Shown piece by piece: positions 56,487 to 64,000 of a stretch of 64,000 bases of DNA. The position numbers and the translations under genes are program-made. Location of the stretch: the NCBI RefSeq assembly GCF_019968765.1, contig NZ_CP074150.1, forward strand, positions 30,232-94,231. The letters run 5' to 3'. The stretch comes from Enterobacter sp. JBIWA008 (GTDB taxonomy: Bacteria; Pseudomonadota; Gammaproteobacteria; Enterobacterales; Enterobacteriaceae). Under the pieces are notes generated by a model, which was not told the DNA's origin, made no database searches, and was given only the letters and a program-made list of their open reading frames with translations. Numbering within the stretch: position 1 is the first letter of the stretch; each line of letters begins with the position of its first letter.

Positions 56487-57000
56487 AGAATACAGAACAT
56501 ATAATGAATATACGGTTTTCTGCCCAAGAGAGTGCTGCCCCGGTGTTGCTGGTTCAGTAGTCTGGATGAGAGCCCATGCTTCACAGGAAAGAACGTAACG
56601 AGCAATAGTTCAATATGTTGTGAAAAAAGGCTGTGACAATTAAGAGGCTCAGCCTGGATTATCCGTGGCAATTCACTCAGCCACTTCCTGTGATTCTCGA
56701 TGCAACTGCCGTACAGCCAGAGCCGCTCGCAGAAGATACGTAAAACGATGTGCCCGGATTACCGCACCCATCAGTAACGCTTATGGTGCTCTGCCGCACT
56801 CATGGACAGCCTTGTATCCTGGGTTCGGTGTCTGGTCCGCACTCCACGTTCAGCGGCGATGTTCTGTGCATGAGCCTAAAGAGCGCAAAGAACTGACCGC
56901 ACCGGGTGAAGTAAATCACAGCCAGCCTTTTATCTTCCTTGATGCAACGCATGACTCTGGCGGGTCGGTAAGGATGGAAACCTCAACCACAGGCTCATCT

Positions 57001-57621
57001 TTAATAATTTTTTGGGAGATGTCGAAGCTCAATCAGTTTTCCTCTTTCCATGGTAATGTACTGCCCAGCCTGCAGGCTCCTGATAACCTTGTACAGAGTG
57101 CTGCGGGAGACGGTTGAACGCTCGCTGATATACCGGTGAAACGATTCCTGCTTCAGGAGGCCCCCGTCACCGTTGCTCAGGGCAAGAAGATGGTGGCGAA
57201 CGATGTGGTAATTGCTGCCGAACGCACTGATGGCGAGATTATCCCGCACATGCCGCGCATTGTCCGCAAGAATGCTGAAGACATCATGCCACATCCCCGA
57301 CAGCTCAATTTCCGCAGCAAGGTCAGAAGACAGCACCTGAATAAGACGAGCTGAATCCTGGACGGCCAAGGTTGTATCAGGTTCATGACCACAGAGCAGC
57401 TCAAGACCAAGCACCGCGGGCGCCGTGAAGTCGGCGATAATGTAGCCATTACTTTTAAGGCGAAGGGAGGCTCGCCCCTCCTCGAGAAAGAAGACAGTGG
57501 GATGGGCGCGCAGTGTCATGGCTATATCTTCCCGCCCGGAGACCATAATGCTCCTTTGTTCCCGGAGGGAGCGAATGATGTTCTCAAGTTTCTGCTGCGG
57601 AGTGATTTCAGTATTCATCAT
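57001..57621 (-). CDS. Crp-like winged-helix regulator (IprA-like)
   Basis: 206 residues. The N-terminal 120 residues resemble a cyclic-nucleotide-binding beta-roll without the cAMP-phosphate arginine motif; the C-terminal part holds a winged helix (ERSTVSRSTLYKVIRSLQAG). Small regulators of this type accompany invasin-like genes in enterobacteria. It lies 66 bp after the adhesin gene on the same strand, so it may be its operon partner and regulator. Confidence 0.7.
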   Translation of the reverse strand: MMNTEITPQQKLENIIRSLREQRSIMVSGREDIAMTLRAHPTVFFLEEGRASLRLKSNGYIIADFTAPAVLGLELLCGHEPDTTLAVQDSARLIQVLSSDLAAEIELSGMWHDVFSILADNARHVRDNLAISAFGSNYHIVRHHLLALSNGDGGLLKQESFHRYISERSTVSRSTLYKVIRSLQAGQYITMERGKLIELRHLPKNY

Positions 57622-57651
57622 AATAAAGTTTATTCGCTTGGTTTAGGGAGT

Positions 57652-57677
57652 GGAGTACCTGGGCTTTCAGGTACTCC
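57652..57677. terminator. Hairpin between adhesin and regulator genes
   Basis: GGAGTACCTG / CAGGTACTCC with a 6-base loop in the 66-bp gap. It lacks a U-tract on the minus strand, so it may be an attenuator or mRNA processing element rather than a full stop. Confidence 0.55.
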
Positions 57678-57687
57678 GGTGTTGCCT

Positions 57688-60600
57688 TTAGTTCGTGGCA
57701 CTCGCCGTAATGTTGTACGGGCCGGTGCTGATGCCTCCGTCGGCCAGCATGAAGCCGCCCGTCATTAAGGCGCCCTCCTCCGTCGCGGTCGTCGCGATGA
57801 AGATGGTGGTCCAGACGCCGTCGTCGACCTGCGTCCAGGTTGAGCCCTCGGCCTGCACGGCGCCCTCGAGGTTCACCAGAATCCCCAGAACTGTAGGATC
57901 TATGTTCGTCGGGTTGTTAAACGCGTCGATCGCGGTGAAGGTGACGGTCATCTCGTCTCCAATCCTGAACGTGTTGCCGCTGACGACAAAGGTGGAGGTG
58001 GCCGCAGAAGGCGCGCCCGCCGTGATGGTGTACGCGGCGGAGGTGACGGTTCCGTCGCCCAGCGTGACGCTGGCCGTCAGGCCGGTGTCCGCCGTCGTCG
58101 CGGTGAAGGTGCGGGTCCAGACGCCGTCGGCCTGCGTCCAGGCTGAGCCCTCGGCCGGCGCGGCGCCCGCCACGGTGATGGTGTCCGCAGTCTCAGCCGT
58201 GATGGTCGCCGGGTTATCCTGCGCGTCGCGCGGGGTGAAGGTGACGGTCATCTCGTCTCCGGCAGTGAACGTGCCGTTAGCGCCGCCGCTGACGGCAAGG
58301 GTGGAGTTGGCCGCAGAAGCCGCGCCCGCCGTGATGGTGTACGCGGCGGAGGTGACGGTTCTGTCGCCCAGCGTGACGCTGGCCGTCAGGCCGGTGCCCG
58401 CCCTCGTCGCGGTGAAGGTGCGGGTCCAGACGCCGCCGGCCTGCGTCCAGGCTGAGCCCTCGGCCGGCGCGGCGCCCGCCACGGTGATGGTGTCCGCAGT
58501 CTCAGCCGTGATGGTCGCCGGGTTATCCTGCGCGTCGCGCGGGGTGAAGGTGACGGTCATCTCGTCTCCGGCAGTGAACGTGCCGTTAGCGCCGCCGCTG
58601 ACGGCAAGGGTGGAGTTGGCCGCAGAAGCCGCGCCCGCCGTGATGGTGTACGCGGCGGAGGTGACGGTTCTGTCGCCCAGCGTGACGCTGGCCGTCAGGC
58701 CGGTGCCCGCCCTCGTCGCGGTGAAGGTGCGGGTCCAGACGCCGCCGGCCTGCGTCCAGGCTGAGCCCTCGGCCGGCGCGGCGCCCGCCACGGTGATGGT
58801 GTCCGCAGTCTCAGCCGTGATGGTCGCCGGGTTATCCTGCGCGTCGCGCGGGGTGAAGGTGACGGTCATCTCGTCTCCGGCAGTGAACGTGCCGTTAGCG
58901 CCGCCGCTGACGGCAAGGGTGGAGTTGGCCGCAGAAGCCGCGCCCGCCGTGATGGTGTACGCGGCGGAGGTGATGCTTCCGTCGCCCAGCGTGATGCCGG
59001 CCGTCAGGCCGGTGTCCGCCGTCGTCGCGGTGAAGGTGCGGGTCCAGACGCCGTCGGCCTGCGTCCAGGCTGAGCCCTCGGCCGGCGCGGCGCCCGCCAC
59101 GGTGATGGTGTCCGCAGTCTCAGCCGTGATGGTCGCCGGGTTATCCTGCGCGTCGCGCGGGGTGAAGGTGACGGTCATCTCGTCTCCGGCAGTGAACGTG
59201 CCGTTAGCGCCGCCGCTGACGGCAAGGGTGGAGTTGGCCGCAGAAGCCGCGCCCGCCGTGATGGTGTACGCGGCGGAGGTGATGCTTCCGTCGCCCAGCG
59301 TGATGCCGGCCGTCAGGCCGGTGTCCGCCGTCGTCGCGGTGAAGGTGCGGGTCCAGACGCCGTCGGCCTGCGTCCAGGCTGAGCCCTCGGCCGGCGCGGC
59401 GCCCGCCACGGTGATGGTGTCCGCAGTCTCAGCCGTGATGGTCGCCGGGTTATCCTGCGCGTCGCGCGGGGTGAAGGTGACGGTCATCTCGTCTCCGGCA
59501 GTGAACGTGCCGTTAGCGCCGCCGCTGACGGCAAGGGTGGAGTTGGCCGCAGAAGCCGCGCCCGCCGTGATGGTGTACGCGGCGGAGGTGATGCTTCCGT
59601 CGCCCAGCGTGATGCCGGCCGTCAGGCCGGTGTCCGCCGTCGTCGCGGTGAAGGTGCGGGTCCAGACGCCGTCGGCCTGCGTCCAGGCTGAGCCCTCGGC
59701 CGGCGCGGCGCCCGCCACGGTGATGGTGTCCGCAGTCTCAGCCGTGATGGTCGCCGGGTTATCCTGCGCGTCGCGCGGGGTGAAGGTGACGGTCATCTCG
59801 TCTCCGGCAGTGAACGTGCCGTTAGCGCCGCCGCTGACGGCAAGGGTGGAGTTGGCCGCAGAAGCCGCGCCCGCCGTGATGGTGTACGCGGCGGAGGTGA
59901 CGGTTCTGTCGCCCAGCGTGACGCTGGCCGTCAGGCCGGTGCCCGCCCTCGTCGCGGTGAAGGTGCGGGTCCAGACGCCGCCGGCCTGCGTCCAGGCTGA
60001 GCCCTCGGCCGGCGCGGCGCCCGCCACGGTGATGGTGTCCGCAGTCTCAGCCGTGATGGTCGCCGGGTTATCCTGCGCGTCGCGCGGGGTGAAGGTGACG
60101 GTCATCTCGTCTCCGGCAGTGAACGTGCCGTTAGCGCCGCCGCTGACGGCAAGGGTGGAGTTGGCCGCAGAAGCCGCGCCCGCCGTGATGGTGTACGCGG
60201 CGGAGGTGATGCTTCCGTCGCCCAGCGTGATGCCGGCCGTCAGGCCGGTGTCCGCCGTCGTCGCGGTGAAGGTGCGGGTCCAGACGCCGTCGGCCTGCGT
60301 CCAGGCTGAGCCCTCGGCCGGCGCGGCGCCCGCCACGGTGATGGTGTCCGCAGTCTCAGCCGTGATGGTCGCCGGGTTATCCTGCGCGTCGCGCGGGGTG
60401 AAGGTGACGGTCATCTCGTCTCCGGCAGTGAACGTGCCGTTAGCGCCGCCGCTGACGGCAAGGGTGGAGTTGGCCGCAGAAGCCGCGCCCGCCGTGATGG
60501 TGTACGCGGCGGAGGTGACGGTTCTGTCGCCCAGCGTGACGCTGGCCGTCAGGCCGGTGCCCGCCCTCGTCGCGGTGAAGGTGCGGGTCCAGACGCCGCC

Positions 60601-62736
60601 GGCCTGCGTCCAGGCTGAGCCCTCCTTCTCCTGTAGCCCCGGACCAGTAAATGTGGCAGAGGCAAGATCCACCTCCGTCACACTGTTGCCGGATGCATCC
60701 TTCAGAGTCAGTGTCAGTACCACGTCCTCATGACTGGCATAACCTGTACGGTCTGTTTTCAGGGTTGAAGTGGTCTGCGAGACAGAGCCCGCTTTCACGG
60801 TGACGGTGGCCTGCGGCTGCGCCAGCTGGATGCCGTTCACAATAGCGCTCACCGTCACTACGCCCGTCCGCGTGGCGCGCATAGTGGCAGTGTAAACCCC
60901 GCCAGCAGACTCCTGCACGTCAGAGAAGGTGACGCCGTCCTGACCGCTGCTGAATCTCACCTTCTGGCCGTTAATCGGAATGCTCGCCTCATCACGCAGC
61001 GTAAGCATTACAGGCACCTGCGTATCTGTGTCGGTAACAGGCTGCCCGACCACCAGTGAGGAGTTAGCATCACTCAGAGTCTGGCTGATGTTGACAGTGA
61101 TGGTGCCGGCGCTGTAGCCGCGCACATACGGAGTCAGCGTGAAGTGCTCCTCCTTCGTTCCCGGAGTAACCGTCAGGTCATAGCTGCCGGCAGAGATACG
61201 TACGAAATGCCCCACCCGGGCGAGACCGCGTGCAGCCCGCGCTGCGTTTTTGTTGGTATTATCGCTGCGTTCCGTAACAATCTCACTTTCGTCCACGTCA
61301 ACCGGATTGCCGGCTGCATCGCGCAGGGTGAGGGTGACTTTCTGCGCACTGGTGCCGTCCGGGACCAGATTAAGCGACGAAAGGCTCAGGCCCGACAGTG
61401 CGGGACTGATGGCTGCCTGTGAAACGACAACGCGGGTGCTGGACGCGGCAGAGCGGTTGCCCCGGCTGTCCACGGCAACGCCGCGTACCGTATAGGTATT
61501 GCCGTGGACAGCTCTTCCCGGCTGCCAGGCCGGTAGTATAACAGCGTGAGAATACGGGCCGGAAGACATGATAATCCCTCCGGCCGCCTCCAGCTCTGGC
61601 GACTGCCACTCAATGCGCTCAGCAGGATGCCGGCTCTTTATCTCCACGCTCAGGGGCTTCTGCTCGCCAGCGTAGCCAGTGACCTGCTCCTGGGTCTTCA
61701 GGAATATGACCTCTTTCTTTTTGTACTCGAGGACAATGTTGCTGTTGCGCTCGACAAGGTCATGGCGAGCACCGCTCAGACTACGCAGTGCGGCGACGGA
61801 GTCAGGACTGGTCTGATGCGTCCAGGATACACCCGGGGTGTAGCGCAGCTCAAGACCCAGGCGGGAGTCGCTGGCCGAGCCCTTGCCCTGACGCTGCCCG
61901 GCGTTCAGGGTGAGCAGCGGGAACGGCGTCCAGTTCAGGCCTGCAGTGGCGGCATAAGGGTCCTTCTGGCGGTTGCTGTGTCCGAACAGGCCCACCTCTT
62001 TACCGTAGTAGCGCTCAAAGCCCAGCGAGGCGCCGAGCTGCGGCAGGGAAGGAAGCCAGCCGCGGGCGGTAATGTCCCAGCCGTTTGCAGGACGCTCAAG
62101 GTAGTCGGTGACGTCCGGGGAGTCCTTCCAGCCCGATAGGCGCATGTAGCTGTTGGCGCCAAGGCGGAGGTTGTCGCGCCAGTATTCAATACCGAGCCCC
62201 GCCCGGGTGTGGCTGCGGGAGAGGTCGTGGTCGATAAAGGCGCTGGCGCCGAGCATGCTGTCGGGCCCGAAGCTGCGCACGCCGAGGCCGAGGGAGGACT
62301 GCGTGCGGTCGTCCGCCCGGCGGATACCGCCCTGGGCAAAGGTGAGCAGGTCAGGCGAGTCGTGCAGTGGCACCAGCAGGTCGAGAGAGGAGCCCTTCAG
62401 TGAGAAGTCCTTATCAACGTCAATGGTGGTGCGCGCCGTGCCGAACTGGCTGAGCCACTGCTGGACTTCGGCACTGGCGTACCCGCTGGCGCTTGCACTG
62501 GCGAGTGATGCAGCGGCATCGGTATCCGGGGCGTTGCTCAAAAAGGTCCCTGCCCGGGATGCGGCCCGGGCAAGGCGTGCGGCTGCCTGATTGTCGTTCA
62601 CGTCGGCGGTCGCGGTGGTGTCGCGGTTTGACTGAGCGGCAGAGGCAATAGCCGGGGTAAAGGCAACAGATAATGGAGATAAAAACTGCACCAAAAGTGT
62701 GGCGAGTGCGGTTTTCCGAATAAGATTTTTTTTCAC
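57688..62736 (-). CDS. Inverse autotransporter adhesin (invasin/intimin family)
   Basis: 1682 residues. Signal peptide about 1-34 (ending ASAAQ). Residues about 115-350 form the inverse autotransporter beta-barrel domain (DFSLKGSSLDLLVPLHDSPD, GIRRADDRTQSSLGLGVR, GASAFIDHDLSRSHTRAGLG), which anchors the protein and exports the C-terminal passenger. Then come diverged Ig-like domains (about 350-690), eight almost identical 103-residue Ig-like repeats and a diverged terminal domain (about 1575-1682). No C-type lectin tip as in intimin is visible. Likely role: cell or surface adhesion and biofilm. Very repetitive, so length may vary between isolates. Confidence 0.93.
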   Translation of the reverse strand: MKKNLIRKTALATLLVQFLSPLSVAFTPAIASAAQSNRDTTATADVNDNQAAARLARAASRAGTFLSNAPDTDAAASLASASASGYASAEVQQWLSQFGTARTTIDVDKDFSLKGSSLDLLVPLHDSPDLLTFAQGGIRRADDRTQSSLGLGVRSFGPDSMLGASAFIDHDLSRSHTRAGLGIEYWRDNLRLGANSYMRLSGWKDSPDVTDYLERPANGWDITARGWLPSLPQLGASLGFERYYGKEVGLFGHSNRQKDPYAATAGLNWTPFPLLTLNAGQRQGKGSASDSRLGLELRYTPGVSWTHQTSPDSVAALRSLSGARHDLVERNSNIVLEYKKKEVIFLKTQEQVTGYAGEQKPLSVEIKSRHPAERIEWQSPELEAAGGIIMSSGPYSHAVILPAWQPGRAVHGNTYTVRGVAVDSRGNRSAASSTRVVVSQAAISPALSGLSLSSLNLVPDGTSAQKVTLTLRDAAGNPVDVDESEIVTERSDNTNKNAARAARGLARVGHFVRISAGSYDLTVTPGTKEEHFTLTPYVRGYSAGTITVNISQTLSDANSSLVVGQPVTDTDTQVPVMLTLRDEASIPINGQKVRFSSGQDGVTFSDVQESAGGVYTATMRATRTGVVTVSAIVNGIQLAQPQATVTVKAGSVSQTTSTLKTDRTGYASHEDVVLTLTLKDASGNSVTEVDLASATFTGPGLQEKEGSAWTQAGGVWTRTFTATRAGTGLTASVTLGDRTVTSAAYTITAGAASAANSTLAVSGGANGTFTAGDEMTVTFTPRDAQDNPATITAETADTITVAGAAPAEGSAWTQADGVWTRTFTATTADTGLTAGITLGDGSITSAAYTITAGAASAANSTLAVSGGANGTFTAGDEMTVTFTPRDAQDNPATITAETADTITVAGAAPAEGSAWTQAGGVWTRTFTATRAGTGLTASVTLGDRTVTSAAYTITAGAASAANSTLAVSGGANGTFTAGDEMTVTFTPRDAQDNPATITAETADTITVAGAAPAEGSAWTQADGVWTRTFTATTADTGLTAGITLGDGSITSAAYTITAGAASAANSTLAVSGGANGTFTAGDEMTVTFTPRDAQDNPATITAETADTITVAGAAPAEGSAWTQADGVWTRTFTATTADTGLTAGITLGDGSITSAAYTITAGAASAANSTLAVSGGANGTFTAGDEMTVTFTPRDAQDNPATITAETADTITVAGAAPAEGSAWTQADGVWTRTFTATTADTGLTAGITLGDGSITSAAYTITAGAASAANSTLAVSGGANGTFTAGDEMTVTFTPRDAQDNPATITAETADTITVAGAAPAEGSAWTQAGGVWTRTFTATRAGTGLTASVTLGDRTVTSAAYTITAGAASAANSTLAVSGGANGTFTAGDEMTVTFTPRDAQDNPATITAETADTITVAGAAPAEGSAWTQAGGVWTRTFTATRAGTGLTASVTLGDRTVTSAAYTITAGAASAANSTLAVSGGANGTFTAGDEMTVTFTPRDAQDNPATITAETADTITVAGAAPAEGSAWTQADGVWTRTFTATTADTGLTASVTLGDGTVTSAAYTITAGAPSAATSTFVVSGNTFRIGDEMTVTFTAIDAFNNPTNIDPTVLGILVNLEGAVQAEGSTWTQVDDGVWTTIFIATTATEEGALMTGGFMLADGGISTGPYNITASATN
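58015..60486 (-). repeat. Eight tandem 309-bp repeats in the adhesin gene
   Basis: Each unit encodes 103 residues beginning AASAANSTLAVSGGANGTF. Two versions of the unit end alternate: TRAGTGLTASVTLGDRTVTS and TTADTGLTAGITLGDGSITS. From N to C the order is D, R, D, D, D, R, R, then a mixed unit, preceded by an R-type half unit. A ninth unit (from 58014 down) is diverged. Confidence 0.95.
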
Positions 62737-63129
62737 AGTTTAATATTCTTCCTGAGAGGATGAATGAGTGCGGTACTTTATAATTGAGGCGTTTTTTATT
62801 GGAATGTAATTTTGTTAATTATGCTTATATTAGTTTTATGTGTGTCAAAGGTTTATTTTTTTGGATATAAAAACCAGTGGAATGAGTGCAGGTTGTGGAC
62901 GGGGCATGGTGACAGGCGGAGTTTATGGTGTATGGAAAAAAAAAACGCCCGGGGAGGGCGGAAAAACCACATCCAGAAAAACAGGGGATGCACTGCAATA
63001 CAATGTTCAGAAGTATCATGACAGGCTATGCTGGCAATTGACAGGCTATGATGGGATGGCTGGCGTGCAAAATAACACGTATCACTCTGTACATGACGGA
63101 GGGGGCGAAAAAAGAGACTGTAATTAAAA

Positions 63130-63262
63130 TTGGACTGACCCCGCCCCGGTAGACGATCCTGCCCTATAGTTTGAGCATAGCAACTGTCTTTCGAGTGCGA
63201 CTACGAAGCATGCTGGTGATACATCGGTTCCCATGCTGTCTACGGGCGTGGGGTCAGTCCAA
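63130..63262. mobile_element. MITE-like 133-bp element
   Basis: Perfect 13-bp terminal inverted repeats TTGGACTGACCCC / GGGGTCAGTCCAA enclose 107 bp without a gene. One end is repeated in reverse at 49481-49525. Size and structure suggest a non-autonomous element or a nearly empty IS. 62737-63129 shows only the upstream region of the adhesin gene. Confidence 0.6.
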
Positions 63263-64000
63263 AAACGGAACTCAGGACATGCAAACTATCGAGACTGCTC
63301 AGCGGTGACGTTCGCCCTGAATGGGCGCTATCGTTCCTCAAAATCCCGGGGTCCATCAACATGAAAAATCTGCGTGTCTATCAGAACAACACACCCTCAT
63401 CCAACTTGGTGGAAGAGAAGATTGGTGAGCGGGTTGAATCGCTCAGACACGAAGTGAAAGTGGTCGGCAAACACGGCTTGTAGTAGATTAAGGCCATTCC
63501 AGATGAAGTTGTGGATGAATATTCCTCCCGTGTCCGAAAATAAGAGGGGCTGTTGTGCGAGCCTGGCCCTGGTTTAGCATCTAAACTATCGACGGTTAGC
63601 TGGCCTAACATCTGGTAAAATTACTGACGAGAAGGTAGTATTCGGATCGTCAGCGATCGTCTTGTGGTGGGACAGATTGTTGATTCAGAATACTTTTGTG
63701 ACCTAACTCAAACTGACGGTTTGACTGCTTTGTGGTGAGGCAGATGGGTGGCAGAAGATGGTTTTACGGAAGAAATGCGGACTTCCGGAAACAAACAGGG
63801 ACAGGACGTGCCCAGTAAAACGTTCAGGAGCAGGTTACGGGATTTCCCGGAACCTGAATGCACAAACCCCCCGATAACTGTCATCAACTTGGCGGAAGAG
63901 TCAGATATCAGGGGGTCCAAAAGCAGGCGCGTTGCCTGTGAAGGATTATAACGCATGCACCATAGAAAACAACACCCGGCCGCCATAAGAACAGGCCGCC
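63263..64000. other. Right end of the window, no intact gene
   Basis: Short broken frames only (for example MKNLRVYQNNTPSSNLVEEK from 63361, stopping after 40 codons). I recognise no family. The stretch looks like decayed coding sequence. Confidence 0.5.

Noticed and set aside
57695..60733. A 1012-codon open frame on the plus strand, antisense to the adhesin gene
   Set aside because: It exists because the GC-rich 309-bp repeats have no stops in the opposite frame. It has no ribosome site, no recognisable domain, and the minus strand encodes a clear inverse autotransporter.
1..64000. tRNA or rRNA genes
   Set aside because: No cloverleaf-like or rRNA-like stretches were noticed; none is expected in this plasmid backbone. 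A tRNAscan or Infernal run would settle it.

Overview
The window is a segment of a large F-like (IncF) plasmid from an enterobacterium; codon use and gene types fit Klebsiella, Enterobacter or close relatives, but no chromosomal marker fixes the host. Evidence: SopAB partition genes with sopC-type sites, an StbA/StbB partition locus, an F-type leading region (antirestriction gene, ParB-like gene, psiB, psiA, hok/mok), an F-type oriT with traM, and the start of an F tra operon. Most of the leading and transfer backbone is GC-rich; one inserted block (about 48.3-54.2 kb) is clearly AT-rich.

Layout. 1-790: iteron-type replication origin (DnaA box, at least eight iteron-like repeats, six phased GATC sites); its rep gene is not in the window. 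793-3300: sopA, sopB and a reduced two-site sopC. 3475-13887: a umuDC operon broken twice, by an amber codon in umuD and by an 8.7 kb tyrosine-recombinase element sitting exactly within one codon of umuC. That element carries the EcoRII restriction-modification pair (CCWGG) and a RloC/PrrC-like ATPase with a candidate nuclease tail. 14116-25986: stbAB and the leading region, with three copies of a 185-bp foldback repeat, a 25-copy pentanucleotide tract, an orphan DNA methylase, an ArdB/KlcA antirestriction protein, two DUF1380 proteins, a ParB-like protein and psiBA. 26460-32475: a hok/sok killer locus split by a 5.67 kb block bounded by IS150-group ends and carrying arsH-arsR-arsB-arsC. 32880-35630: a second copy of a 521-bp leading-region repeat, a DUF932 gene, a lytic transglycosylase and oriT.

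35630-45901: a collapsed transfer region. traM, traA, traL, traE, traK and traV look intact, but traB is fused out of frame to a downstream gene, traC is joined directly to the middle of traI (all genes between are gone), and traI also ends early. The plasmid should not transfer itself, yet it keeps oriT and could be mobilised. 46002-48159: a YafO-like toxin with an unusual overlapping partner, and a tyrosine recombinase. 48583-55183: an AT-rich metabolic island with an NTF2-like protein, a tripartite tricarboxylate transporter (TctC, TctB, TctA), an ornithine-cyclodeaminase-like enzyme and an alpha/beta hydrolase. 55555-57000: decayed transposases. 57001-62736: a Crp-like regulator and a 1682-residue inverse autotransporter (invasin/intimin type) with eight nearly identical 103-residue repeats. 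62737-64000: a small MITE-like element and no recognisable gene.

Taken together, stability functions (two partition systems, broken hok/sok, possible YafO module, EcoRII) and host-interaction or resistance cargo (ars, adhesin, transporter) have accumulated on a plasmid that has lost self-transfer.
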